DNA of 64,000 nt from Peristeroidobacter agariperforans (GTDB taxonomy: Bacteria; Pseudomonadota; Gammaproteobacteria; Steroidobacterales; Steroidobacteraceae): contig NZ_RYFW01000001.1 in assembly GCF_004138335.1 (NCBI RefSeq), positions 806,001 through 870,000 of the forward strand, read 5' to 3'. The notes beneath the pieces were generated by a model. The model ran no database searches. It worked only from the letters and a program-made list of their open reading frames with translations, and was not told the DNA's origin. Positions within the stretch are counted from its first letter, which is position 1. Each line of letters begins with the position of its first letter. The position numbers were made by a program, and so were the translations under genes. This document shows positions 27,020-35,800 of the stretch, in pieces.

Positions 27020-27829
27020 CTAATTCACGTCCGAAGCCACCTGCGATTTGTTGTCCGTAAAGATCATTTCGACGCGGCGGTTACGCTGGCGACCACCCGG
27101 GTCATCGTTACTCGCGATCGGAAAGGCCATGCCCTTACCCACCGCAGTGATTTGATTTGCCAACACGCCGCGTTCCAGTAGCGCCGTCTGCACGGCTGCG
27201 GCGCGACGCTCAGACAGAGCTTGGTTCAATTCCTCGGAGCCGGTGCTGTCGGTATGACCTTCTATCATCACTTTCCGATCCGGCGACTCCTTCAATACGT
27301 TGGCAAGGCGATCTATCGTGCCATACGCGCCCGGCTTCAATGTTGCTTTGCCCGTATCGAACAGTACGTCACCCAACGTGAGCACCATGCCTCGATCGGT
27401 CTTGCGCGCACGCATGTCGGCGAGCTCCTGCTCCAACGTGCTGGCGCGGCGTTCAGCGGCCCGCGCCTGCGCTTCACGCGCCTCGGCGAGAACGGTCTGA
27501 CGCTCGGCATTGCCCTTGTCGATCTCCTCGCGGGCCTGCGCCGCCAGGATCTTCTCGTTGGCGATCTGTGCATTACGCGCCGCTATCTGCGCTTCGTATT
27601 CGATATCGCCGACCTTTTTGCCTTCGTCGGCCATCTTATTGGCGCGGTCCAGCGCCTTGCGTGCTTCGGAAACGTTGCTCGCAGCAATACCCGCTCGCGG
27701 CGACGCTTCCACCTGCGGCACGACAGCGCGCGCCACCTCCAAATCTTCGATGCGCTCCGGCGTCGAGCTACACGCGGCCAGCAGACCTGCGAGAGCAGCT
27801 GTCAACAACACATGGTATGAACGGTTCAT
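27020..27829 (-). CDS. OmpA-family peptidoglycan-binding lipoprotein with DUF4398 domain
   Basis: A 269-residue outer-membrane lipoprotein. The ATG at 27829 follows GGAGAAAGGA. The signal peptide ends in lipobox LLAACSS (Cys about 20). Residues 25-100 form a DUF4398-type helical region (ASNVSEARKALDRANKMA, KVGDIEYEAQIAARNAQIAN), followed by a coiled-coil stretch, and residues 145-260 are the OmpA C-terminal domain: VLFDTGKATLKPG, IEGHTDSTGSEELNQALSER and RRVEMIF, which contact diaminopimelate of peptidoglycan. It is preceded by another DUF4398 lipoprotein with a 38-bp gap, a common pairing thought to act in envelope anchoring. An alternative ATG at 27868 shares bases with that gene's stop codon but would add 13 residues before the signal peptide. 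Confidence 0.9.
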   Translation of the reverse strand: MNRSYHVLLTAALAGLLAACSSTPERIEDLEVARAVVPQVEASPRAGIAASNVSEARKALDRANKMADEGKKVGDIEYEAQIAARNAQIANEKILAAQAREEIDKGNAERQTVLAEAREAQARAAERRASTLEQELADMRARKTDRGMVLTLGDVLFDTGKATLKPGAYGTIDRLANVLKESPDRKVMIEGHTDSTGSEELNQALSERRAAAVQTALLERGVLANQITAVGKGMAFPIASNDDPGGRQRNRRVEMIFTDNKSQVASDVN

Positions 27830-27867
27830 GATCCTTTCTCCGGTGGTTGGAAGTCTGCTGTCCACCA

Positions 27868-28263
27868 TTACTGCTCGCTGGCCACAGTGCCGCGCGAGAT
27901 TTCCTGCCGCAATTGTTGAATGCTCGCCGTCAGCTCATCGGCTGCCTTGCGGGCTGCTGCGCTTTGTGACTTCGACACGGCCAATTCCGAGTCGAGCTGC
28001 GCGAGCTGCGCATGGCGTTCGGCCTTGGTGCTTTCCTTCTTGCTCAGGGCCGCTTTGGCCTGCTCAAGATTGTCCTTGGCACGCTGCAACTCGAGGGCGC
28101 CAGCTTCCGAGCGGCCCACCGCCTGCTGCGCTTGTTGAACCGACGTTTCGCTGCGGGCGACCCGTTCCCTCGTCACATCGGAAACACTTGCGCAACCCGC
28201 GAGCACGCCGGCGGCTAGCAATCCGACCATCGGCAGTCCGGCCCGGAAAATCGGGGTTCTCAT
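27868..28263 (-). CDS. DUF4398 lipoprotein
   Basis: A 131-residue lipoprotein. Lipobox VLAGCAS places the lipidated Cys at about residue 24. The mature part is a long amphipathic helix (SETSVQQAQQAVGRSEAGAL, LQRAKDNLEQAKAAL), as in DUF4398 proteins, which are typically paired with an OmpA-domain lipoprotein as here. Probably an envelope scaffold with coiled-coil interactions with its neighbour. The stop codon is followed directly by an overlapping ATG of the OmpA gene frame (TAATG). Confidence 0.85.
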   Translation of the reverse strand: MRTPIFRAGLPMVGLLAAGVLAGCASVSDVTRERVARSETSVQQAQQAVGRSEAGALELQRAKDNLEQAKAALSKKESTKAERHAQLAQLDSELAVSKSQSAAARKAADELTASIQQLRQEISRGTVASEQ

Positions 28264-28434
28264 ATCTCCTCCACGGGTATGCGTTGGATTCAGTGGTCCG
28301 AAAACGCGCCATTCGTCAGCGCGGTTCCGCGCCCTCAGGGCTACTGTTATTTTCGTGTCAAGTGTGCTGACGAGAGGTTGTTGCAGTCCGCAGGCAGACG
28401 CCCGACACTGCCCCTTACCGATACGGAGCAGTGC

Positions 28435-29721
28435 ATGTACGCAGCGGCTTGGAATTCAGCTCAAAGATCGATATCGCGCCCGGTTCTAGCGGGCTTGCTC
28501 GTCACCATTGCGGCCTGCGGCAGGCCTGTAGATGAACCACAGACAGGCGACTATCGCGCGACGCTCGCGCTGCCCGGTGGCGAGGCGCCGTTCGGCCTGG
28601 AAGTCCGCAAAGAAAACGACCGCTTCGTTTTGTACTTAGAAAATGCCGCCGAGCGCACGCGCGTCGACAATGTGACGCTGACCGACGGCGAGCTGAGCGC
28701 CGTGTTTCCTGGTTACGAGAATTCCTTGCACGCGCGCATGTATCGCGACCGGCTCGAGGGCAGCGTCACGCTCATCAAGGACCGGAGCAAGGAACAAGTC
28801 ATTCCTTTCCACGCCCAGCGCCAGGACCCGGGCGCAGCAACGTATCGTTTCTATAAAGAGCCGCTGACCGACAACGCCGATCTCTCCGGCCGCTGGGAAA
28901 TGACGTTGACCAGCGAGGGCAAGAGCAGTCCCGCGGTCGCAATCCTCGAGCAACAACACGATCGCATCACCGGCACGGTAATGACGCCGACGGGCGATCA
29001 CCGCTTCCTGGAAGGCCAGGTGCACGGCGAGGCAGCGCAGCTATCCACCTTCGCCGGCGGACTTGCATATCTGTACAAAGTGAAAGTGAACGGGAAGGGC
29101 GAGCTCGAAGGCGAGATGTGGCAGGGGCTGGCGTCGCACTCGACGGTAAAGGCCCGACGCAACGACGACGTCACGCTCGAAGGCAAGGGACCGAACACGC
29201 AGCTGAGGGATGAGAAATCGCGCTTCGACTTCACCTTCCGCGATCTGGACGGCAACGAAGTCTCGCTCCACGACGAAAAGTTTCGTAACAAGGTGGTCGT
29301 GGTAACGCTCGGCGGCAGCTGGTGCCCGAATTGTCACGACGAGGCCGTGTTCCTGGTGCCGTTCTACGCGGAGTACCGACCCAAGGGTGTGGAGATCGTG
29401 GCGCTCATGTTCGAACGCCACGGCGAGTTCGATCGGGCCGCGCAGGCCGTGCAAGGCTACCGCAAGGATCTGGGCATTGAATTCACGACATTGATCGCCG
29501 GCGTCTCCGACACTGACGAAGCCAGCAAGGCATTGCCTACGCTGACCGGCATTTATGGTTATCCCACCACGATCGTCGTGGACCGGGCCGGCACGGTGCG
29601 GGACATCCATGTCGGCTTCTCCGGGCCCGCGACCGGCAAACACTACGAGGAATACGTCGCCGAATTCCGCGGCCTCATCGAGCAGCTGCTGGCGGAGCCG
29701 GCGCCATCAACCTCGGGCTAG
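28435..29721 (+). CDS. Thioredoxin-like (TlpA/ResA family) lipoprotein
   Basis: A 428-residue lipoprotein. The ATG at 28435 follows GGAG by 5 bases; the lipobox is VTIAACG (Cys about 28). The first 270 residues contain two lipocalin or copper-chaperone-like beta repeats (DLSGRWEMTL, LEGQVHGEAAQLS). The C-terminal 150 residues are a thioredoxin fold: FTFRDLDGNEVSLHDEKF, VVVTLGGSWCPNCHDEAV (CxxC redox pair) and YGYPTTIVVDRAG with the cis-proline region. This is expected to reduce or isomerise disulfides in the periplasm, for example for cytochrome c maturation. It converges with the PQQ-dehydrogenase/cytochrome c gene, overlapping it by 4 bp. Confidence 0.85.
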   Translation: MYAAAWNSAQRSISRPVLAGLLVTIAACGRPVDEPQTGDYRATLALPGGEAPFGLEVRKENDRFVLYLENAAERTRVDNVTLTDGELSAVFPGYENSLHARMYRDRLEGSVTLIKDRSKEQVIPFHAQRQDPGAATYRFYKEPLTDNADLSGRWEMTLTSEGKSSPAVAILEQQHDRITGTVMTPTGDHRFLEGQVHGEAAQLSTFAGGLAYLYKVKVNGKGELEGEMWQGLASHSTVKARRNDDVTLEGKGPNTQLRDEKSRFDFTFRDLDGNEVSLHDEKFRNKVVVVTLGGSWCPNCHDEAVFLVPFYAEYRPKGVEIVALMFERHGEFDRAAQAVQGYRKDLGIEFTTLIAGVSDTDEASKALPTLTGIYGYPTTIVVDRAGTVRDIHVGFSGPATGKHYEEYVAEFRGLIEQLLAEPAPSTSG

Positions 29722-31844
29722 CGCTTGGCGTTAGCCTCGTACGCCTTATCGATCAGGTACGCGTGAATCGCGTGCGCATCGGCTTCGCTGATCTCATTCG
29801 AGAAGCTCGCCATGCCGCGACCGGCCAACGCGCCGCGCAGAACGATCTCCTCGAAGATCGCGTGCTTACCCCGCGCCAGCCGCAATAGATTCGGATAACC
29901 GCCGGGTTCGTCGCTGAGCGAGTGACACACACCACAATGCTGTCCAAACAGCAGCGCGCCACTGTCCAATGTCGCCGCATCGGCCTGCATGCGCTCGGGT
30001 AACGGCGGAATGTTTGTATTCCAGTCTTTCTCCGGCGGCACCGGCACCTTGCCGCCACCCAGCTTGAACGCAACGATGCGGCCTGCATTTCCATACTTGC
30101 GAGCAGCGGAGCCTTCCAGATACTCATCGAGCTGCGCGCCGCCGTAACCGGCGAGAACAGCAATGTATTGCTCGCCGTCGACGGCGTAGCTCGCCGGCGC
30201 GGCCATGATGCTCGTACCGACGAAAACTTCCGCTGCAAGCTTGCCCGTGTCGGCGGTGTACGCCTTCAAATATCCATCCGTGGTGCCTTGGAACACCAGG
30301 TTGCCAGCGGTCGCCAGCAGGCCGCCGTTGTAGAACCACGGATAGTCGACGCGCCAGACCTCACGCTGCGTGATCGGATCCCACGCCTTCAGCGCGCCCT
30401 TGCGCGTCATCTCGGCGCCATCGCGGACTTGCGCCACATAAGCTGCAGTGAAGTCACGTCCGGTGTTGAATGAACGGCGGGGAATATATTTGTACTCAGG
30501 ATCGACCGCGTAGTACGCCGTTCGATCCAGCGTCGGAATGTAAACCAGGCCGGTCTTGGGACTGAACGCCATCGGCTGCCAGTTGTGGCCGCCGAACGGA
30601 CCCGGCGCGACGCGCTTCGGCTGTTTCGAGTAATCGCCCTGCCCGGTCGGCACCGGACGACCGGTTTTCAGATCGACATGACTCGCCCAGTTCACGTCGA
30701 CATATTTTTCTGCCGACAGCAGCTCGCCGGTGGCGCGATCCAGCACATAGAAAAAGCCGTTCTTCGGCGCCTGCAACAACACCTTGCGCTGCGCACCGCC
30801 GATCTGGAGCTCAGTCAGGATGATGTGTTGAACGGCCGTGTAATCCCACGACTCGCCCGGTGTGGTCTGATAGTGCCACGCCAATCGGCCGGTCTGCGGA
30901 TCGATGGCGAGAATGGAGCTGAGATAAAGATTGTCGCCGCCTTTGGGGCTGCGCACCGATTGTGGGAACGGACTTGCGTTGCCCGTGCCGACGTACAGCA
31001 GGTTGAGCTGCGGATCGTAGGCCATCGAGTCCCACGCCGTGCCGCCGCCGCCTGCTTCCCATCGACTGTTCGGATCCCACGTCTTCGCTGCGGCTTCGAG
31101 CTCGGGATGTTCGAACGGTAGCTTTGGATCGCCCGGCACAGTGAAGAAGCGCCACGCCTGCGCGCCGCTCTCCGCGTCATAGGCGGTAATGTACCCACGC
31201 ACGCCGAACTCACCGCCGCCATTGCCGATGATCACCTTGCCGCCAGCAATACGGGGCGCGCCGGTAATCGTGTACGAGCGCGAACGATCGATGAAGGTGT
31301 CCTCGCTCCACAGCTGCTTGCCGGTGTTGGCATCGAGCGCAATCAGTCGGCCATCGAGGGTGCCCACGTAAACTTTCCCGTGCCACACGGCGACCCCGCG
31401 ATTGACGACGTCACAACATGCGTTGCGCGCCCATTCGCCTGGCACCTTGGGGTCGAACGCCCACAGCTCACGCCCGGTGCGGGCGTCGAGCGCATATACC
31501 TTGCTCCAGTTGCTGCTCGCGAACAGCACGCCGTCAACGACGACCGGCGTCGCCTCCAAGCCACGCTCGGTTTGCAGGTCATATTGCCAGGCGAAGCCGA
31601 GCTGCTGGACGTTGCTGGTGTTGATCTGCTCGAGCGGCGAGAAGCGCTCTTCGGAAAATGTGCGCCCGGTCGTGAGCCAGTTTTGCGCCTCGCTCTCAGG
31701 GGAAACGACACGCGCCTGGTCGACTCGTCCGTTGGACGCTTCGGGAGCGGCTTGTTTCGCCGGCTCTTGCTGCTGGCCGCAAGCACCTAGGTGCAATGCT
31801 CCAGCGACCAGCAGTGCCCGCACCAGCCATCGACTGCGCGCCAT
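29718..31844 (-). CDS. PQQ-dependent alcohol dehydrogenase with C-terminal cytochrome c
   Basis: A 708-residue periplasmic quinohemoprotein. A lipobox-like signal (LHLGACG) suggests outer- or inner-membrane anchoring, unusual for this family. The eight-bladed propeller starts at INTSNVQQLGFAWQYDLQ and has the adjacent cysteines NACCDVVNRG, a disulfide typical of PQQ alcohol dehydrogenases, and repeated W-motifs such as YVGTGNASPFPQS. The last 80 residues contain a class I cytochrome c site QHCGVCHS (CxxCH) with the axial Met probably in GMASFSNE. It would oxidise an alcohol and pass electrons to the respiratory chain. No PQQ biosynthesis genes are in the window. Confidence 0.9.
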   Translation of the reverse strand: MARSRWLVRALLVAGALHLGACGQQQEPAKQAAPEASNGRVDQARVVSPESEAQNWLTTGRTFSEERFSPLEQINTSNVQQLGFAWQYDLQTERGLEATPVVVDGVLFASSNWSKVYALDARTGRELWAFDPKVPGEWARNACCDVVNRGVAVWHGKVYVGTLDGRLIALDANTGKQLWSEDTFIDRSRSYTITGAPRIAGGKVIIGNGGGEFGVRGYITAYDAESGAQAWRFFTVPGDPKLPFEHPELEAAAKTWDPNSRWEAGGGGTAWDSMAYDPQLNLLYVGTGNASPFPQSVRSPKGGDNLYLSSILAIDPQTGRLAWHYQTTPGESWDYTAVQHIILTELQIGGAQRKVLLQAPKNGFFYVLDRATGELLSAEKYVDVNWASHVDLKTGRPVPTGQGDYSKQPKRVAPGPFGGHNWQPMAFSPKTGLVYIPTLDRTAYYAVDPEYKYIPRRSFNTGRDFTAAYVAQVRDGAEMTRKGALKAWDPITQREVWRVDYPWFYNGGLLATAGNLVFQGTTDGYLKAYTADTGKLAAEVFVGTSIMAAPASYAVDGEQYIAVLAGYGGAQLDEYLEGSAARKYGNAGRIVAFKLGGGKVPVPPEKDWNTNIPPLPERMQADAATLDSGALLFGQHCGVCHSLSDEPGGYPNLLRLARGKHAIFEEIVLRGALAGRGMASFSNEISEADAHAIHAYLIDKAYEANAKR

Positions 31845-32217
31845 CGTCTCCCCTTTTACTGAGCCATCATGCTCACGCGCCGCGGCTCGCGCATGAACAA
31901 AGCCCTCAGCTCCAGAATTCTCGTGCCTGCCAGGAGTGAAATCATGGCCGAAAGCATACGGTGGCCACCCCCGGCAGCCGCCATGCCGCCGAGGTTATTT
32001 ATGCATAGCTGGGCTGAAAGCTATTGCCGGTGCGTGACAGACCGTGGAACAGTTCGCCTCGATGCAATCCCGCGCGCCTGTTCGACCGCGATACTCGTAA
32101 GCTGCGCCTGACGCTGGCGCAGCTCGATTCTCCGACGCTGGCCTATCGCAAACTTCGCAATCCCACGGTGGCCCGCTCCATCGGCATCGATGGCCAGCCG
32201 CAGCCTGGAGACGTGCT
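31845..32217 (+). other. Intergenic region with an orphan frame that overlaps the amidohydrolase start
   Basis: The first part holds the upstream region of the PQQ dehydrogenase gene. From about 32024 a 65-codon plus-strand frame runs to TGA at 32219-32221, ending TVARSIGIDGQPQPGDVL. It overlaps the TTG start of the next gene by the four bases TTGA, the pattern of translational coupling. It has only a TTG start and no recognised family, so it may be a gene remnant or the tail of a lost partner rather than an intact gene. Confidence 0.4.
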
Positions 32218-33888
32218 TTGATCAATCGACGCGAAATGCTGGCCGGCATGGGGACAATGCTCGCCGGCCGCCACCTGCTCGCCGCCGAGCGTCCGCTCGA
32301 CGTCGCTTACGTGAATGCGAAGGTGTGGACCGGCCAGCGCGACGTGCCGCTCGCCAATGCGATCGGCCTCTCGGGCAACCGGGTTGCGGTAGTCGGAGAC
32401 AACGAGCGAGTGCGCAAGCTTGCAGGCCGGAGCGCGCGCGTCGTCGATCTGAAGGGGGCATTCGTCATGCCCGGCTTCATGGACAATCACACGCATTTCC
32501 TGCGGGCTTCCTTCGGGCTCAGCTCGCCGCAGCTGCGCACGGCGAAGACCAAACAAGAATTCATCGACCGCATCGCCGGGTCCGCGAAGGCGCTGCGACC
32601 TGGACAGTGGCTGCAAGGCGGCAACTGGGACGAGCAGATGTGGGGCGGCGAGTTGCCGTCGCGTCAGTGGATCGACGCGGTCACGCCGAACACACCCGTG
32701 GCGGTCGTGCGTTTGGATCAACACGTCGCGTTGTTGAATTCGCTCGCGCTGCAACTCGCCCGCATCGATCGCAACACGCCCGATCCCGAAGGAGGTTTGA
32801 TCGTTCGCGACGAGAAGGGCGAGCCGACGGGTTTGATCAAAGACGAGGCGATGGACCTGTTGAAGGCCGCGATTCCGGCGCCGAGCGCTGCTGACATCGA
32901 CGCCGCGATTGGCGTCGGCTCCGCGCACGCGCTATCGAAAGGCGTCACTCAGGTTCACGTCACCGAGCTCGATTGGGTCACGCACGAGTCGCTGCGTCGG
33001 CTGCGCCAGGCGGACAAAATCGGCATGCGCTTTTACTCCTTCGTGCCGCTGGAGGAATGGCGCAAGCTCGACGCGCTGGTCAAGGCCGAAGGCCGGGGCG
33101 ATGACTGGGTGCGCTGGGGCGCGCTGAAAGGTTTGGTCGATGGCTCCTTGGGATCGCGAACCGCCGTGTTCCAGGAGCCGTATGCAGACGACCCGTCGAA
33201 TCACGGCATTTATCGCACGCCACCGGAAAAGCTGCGCGAATTGATCCTGGGCGCCGATGCAGCCGGTCTGCACATCGCCGTGCACGCCATCGGCGACGAA
33301 GGCAATGACAAAGTGCTCGGCATGTTCGAGGAAACCATCGCCAGGAACGGCGCGCGGGATCGGCGCTTCCGCATCGAGCACGCTCAACACTTGCTAGCGA
33401 GCGATGTGCCGCGCTTTGCGAAGATGAACATTATCGCGTCGATGCAGCCTTATCACGCCATCGATGACGGTCGCTGGGCCATCAAGCCGCTGGGTCCGGA
33501 ACGTCTGCACACGGCGTGGGCGGTTCGCTCGCTGCTCGATGCCAAGGCCAAGGTCACGTTCGGGTCGGATTGGCCGGTGGCGCCGATCGATCCGCTGCTC
33601 GGCGTCGGCGCGGCGGTGCTCCGACAAACCATTGACGGTGCGAACCCAAGCGGCTGGGTGCCGGAACAGAAGATCACGGTGCAGGAAGCGTTGACCGCGT
33701 ATACAACGACTAACGCCTATGCCGGCTACCAGGAAGACCGGCTGGGCCTGATTGCGCCGGGCTATCTGGCCGATCTCACCATCCTGGATACCGACCTGAC
33801 GAGTTGCGCACCGGAACAGCTCACGCGGGCCAGGGTGCTGAGCACGCTGGTGGATGGCAGAGTACGGTTCGGAACCGACAAGACTTAG
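32218..33888 (+). CDS. Amidohydrolase of the YtcJ type, Tat-exported
   Basis: A 556-residue metal-dependent hydrolase (amidohydrolase_3). The probable start is TTG at 32218, which gives INRREMLAGMGTMLAG, an N-terminus with the twin-arginine pattern of Tat-exported proteins. The core includes DNHTHFLRA with the HxH metal pair, HIAVHAIGDEGND, IEHAQHL and TFGSDWPVAP with the catalytic Asp. Members remove N-acyl or amide groups from varied substrates; none is indicated. The next in-frame ATG at 32236 would remove the twin arginines, which argues for TTG. Single-gene unit, possibly coupled to an upstream fragment. Confidence 0.85.
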   Translation: MINRREMLAGMGTMLAGRHLLAAERPLDVAYVNAKVWTGQRDVPLANAIGLSGNRVAVVGDNERVRKLAGRSARVVDLKGAFVMPGFMDNHTHFLRASFGLSSPQLRTAKTKQEFIDRIAGSAKALRPGQWLQGGNWDEQMWGGELPSRQWIDAVTPNTPVAVVRLDQHVALLNSLALQLARIDRNTPDPEGGLIVRDEKGEPTGLIKDEAMDLLKAAIPAPSAADIDAAIGVGSAHALSKGVTQVHVTELDWVTHESLRRLRQADKIGMRFYSFVPLEEWRKLDALVKAEGRGDDWVRWGALKGLVDGSLGSRTAVFQEPYADDPSNHGIYRTPPEKLRELILGADAAGLHIAVHAIGDEGNDKVLGMFEETIARNGARDRRFRIEHAQHLLASDVPRFAKMNIIASMQPYHAIDDGRWAIKPLGPERLHTAWAVRSLLDAKAKVTFGSDWPVAPIDPLLGVGAAVLRQTIDGANPSGWVPEQKITVQEALTAYTTTNAYAGYQEDRLGLIAPGYLADLTILDTDLTSCAPEQLTRARVLSTLVDGRVRFGTDKT

Positions 33889-33955
33889 CTAACGCAGATG
33901 CCGGGCCATGGACGGCCCGTCGAGCGCTGTGAAAACCACGCCTTTCGTAAGCGAG

Positions 33956-33989
33956 GCGTTGTAAAAGTCAGGAATGACTTTTACAACGC
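33956..33989. repeat. Perfect 15-bp inverted repeat with GGAA loop
   Basis: Positions 33956-33970 and 33975-33989 are exact inverse complements (GCGTTGTAAAAGTCA), with a GGAA tetraloop of the GNRA type. An alternative 6-bp pairing ACGCCT/AGGCGT just upstream (from about 33939) competes for its left arm. The element lies 68 bp after the amidohydrolase stop and 27 bp before the DUF3667 gene. There is no T-run in either direction, so it is not an ordinary terminator. Confidence 0.75.
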
Positions 33990-34016
33990 AATAGAGCAGC
34001 TGATATTTTTACCTCC

Positions 34017-35162
34017 ATGGAAGGACACAGCGAAGTAGCGGCGGATGTCATCACTGGCGGCGTGATCGCGCGGGCCGTCGAGCCTGCCGCGGGTGAAGCG
34101 AAAGACCACCGCCACGGCCAGTGCCGTAACTGTGGCGCGACCGTCAGCGGCGCCTACTGCTCCAATTGCGGGCAGGCCACTCACGTGCACCGCAGCCTGA
34201 TCTCGCTGGGCCACGACATCCTGCACGGTGTGTTCCATTTCGAAGGCAAAGTCTGGCACACCATTCCGGAGCTGCTGTTTTTTCCGGGCCGCCTCACACG
34301 CCGCTACATCGACGGCGAACGCGCCAAGTTCGTCTCGCCGATGGCGCTGTTTCTGTTCGTCGTGTTCCTGATGTTCGCGGTGATTCCATTCACCGGCGAC
34401 TTCCTGGCCGAGGACGCGAGCGTCGGCGATCCGTTGGGCGTTGCCAGCCAGTTCAAGGAAAACGTCGAGGACAACATCGAACGACTCGATGAACAGATCG
34501 AGGCGGCCCGTGAACAGCTTGCGGCAACCGAGCCGAACGCCGCGGAGCGCAAGAAAATCGAGGATCACATCGCCGCCTTGATGGCGACGCGCCAGGCCAA
34601 TCAAGCCATGATCAAAGGCGACTGGCAGGAGATCGTGAAGTTCGCGCAGGAGCAGGAAGCGAACGCCAGGAGCGAGGCCAAAGCAGACGCGGCGCAGGCG
34701 CCAGGCGTCGCCGAGAAAATCGATAGCACCGAAGGTCGGCTGAAGAGTGCGATCGAGCAGGCCAGCAACAATCCCGCGCTGCTGGCTTACAAGCTCAAGA
34801 CCACCGGCTACAAGTTTTCATGGGCGCTGATTCCGCTCAGCGTGCCGTTCATGTGGCTGCTGTTCTTCTGGCGGCGGGACATTCACGCCTACGACCACGC
34901 CATCTTCGTCACCTACTCGATCAGCTTCATGATGCTGTTCGCCGTCGCCGTCACGCTCCTGTACGACCTGGGCGTGAGCGCGTGGATCTGGGGCACGGCG
35001 ATTGGCATCGTGCCCCCGCTGCACCTTTATAAGCAGTTGCGTGGCGCCTATGGGGTCTCGCGCTTCGGCGCCTGGGTGCGGCTGTTCCTGCTGAGCATCA
35101 TGATCATCTTCGTGTTGACCATGTTCGCTGTGATCCTGGTCGCGATCGGCATGAACGGCTAA
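34017..35162 (+). CDS. DUF3667 zinc-ribbon membrane protein
   Basis: A 381-residue protein. Residues 37-60 contain a zinc ribbon, CRNCGATVSGAYCSNCGQ (two CxxC pairs), then the DUF3667 signature SLISLGHDILHGVFHFEGK and TLPELLF-like IPELLFFPGRLTRRYIDGER, followed by a first membrane helix (LFVVFLMFAVIPF), a long charged coiled-coil region (about 150-245) that should be outside the membrane, and about four more helices near the C-terminus. The family is common in proteobacteria but its function is unknown. It converges with the gene at 35159-35755, overlapping by 4 bp. Confidence 0.85.
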   Translation: MEGHSEVAADVITGGVIARAVEPAAGEAKDHRHGQCRNCGATVSGAYCSNCGQATHVHRSLISLGHDILHGVFHFEGKVWHTIPELLFFPGRLTRRYIDGERAKFVSPMALFLFVVFLMFAVIPFTGDFLAEDASVGDPLGVASQFKENVEDNIERLDEQIEAAREQLAATEPNAAERKKIEDHIAALMATRQANQAMIKGDWQEIVKFAQEQEANARSEAKADAAQAPGVAEKIDSTEGRLKSAIEQASNNPALLAYKLKTTGYKFSWALIPLSVPFMWLLFFWRRDIHAYDHAIFVTYSISFMMLFAVAVTLLYDLGVSAWIWGTAIGIVPPLHLYKQLRGAYGVSRFGAWVRLFLLSIMIIFVLTMFAVILVAIGMNG

Positions 35163-35755
35163 CGCCGCTTCGCGAAGTACTCGGCATTGAGATGCCAGGT
35201 GTTGCCGCGGTCTTCCGAGAATTCGCCGCGCCAGGTGAAGCTGTCGGCAGTGATATCGGTAAAGGTCCAGCGTCGCGGCTGATCGCTGTCGTTTGCGCCG
35301 ATCTGCACGATGTCCGACCCAACCTTTTTGGCGGCGAGCTGCACTCTCGCTCGCTTCACCGGATCGATCCACGTGACGTGCCAGATTTTCTGGAGCGGAT
35401 CGTAGACGCGGAACGTCGTGCCACAGGCTCGATTCGCGCCGGCGATCGGCAGCTTGCTGTCGAGCGGCCAGCTCCACACGTCTTGAATCGCGCGACCTTC
35501 CAACGCCCGCGAGAAGTTCACCACCATGGTGACCGGCGTCGCCTTGCCCGGCTCCCGATACTCGGTTCCCGTAATGTTCCAATCGCCGAGGAACGGCGCG
35601 TAGATGTCCATTTCGGCGGGGATGGACTCATGCCTCGTGTTTGCGACGAGCGCCGGCACGAAACCCGATTGCGATGAAGCAGCCGCGCCGCTGCCCGCCA
35701 CAGTGCCGGCGGCGGCCAGCAGCGATGGATAAATAAATGAACGTGAAATGGACAC
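35159..35755 (-). CDS. Secreted DUF1579-like protein
   Basis: A 198-residue exported protein. An N-terminal signal peptide ends near GSGAAASS. The mature part begins YAPFLGDWNITGTEY, followed by short beta strands (TMVVNFSRALEGRAIQDVWS, GTTFRVYDPLQKIWHVTWID, RWTFTDITADSFTWRGEFSE), which resembles DUF1579/heme-binding-like lipocalin folds of unknown role. It lies between the DUF3667 protein and an AraC regulator on the same strand, 45 bp from the latter, and is the probable target or co-transcribed partner of that regulator. Confidence 0.7.
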   Translation of the reverse strand: MSISRSFIYPSLLAAAGTVAGSGAAASSQSGFVPALVANTRHESIPAEMDIYAPFLGDWNITGTEYREPGKATPVTMVVNFSRALEGRAIQDVWSWPLDSKLPIAGANRACGTTFRVYDPLQKIWHVTWIDPVKRARVQLAAKKVGSDIVQIGANDSDQPRRWTFTDITADSFTWRGEFSEDRGNTWHLNAEYFAKRR

Positions 35756-35800
35756 GACCGCTCCCTCCAGCCCGGTGAGAGCGTCAATGTACTGCCGGGA

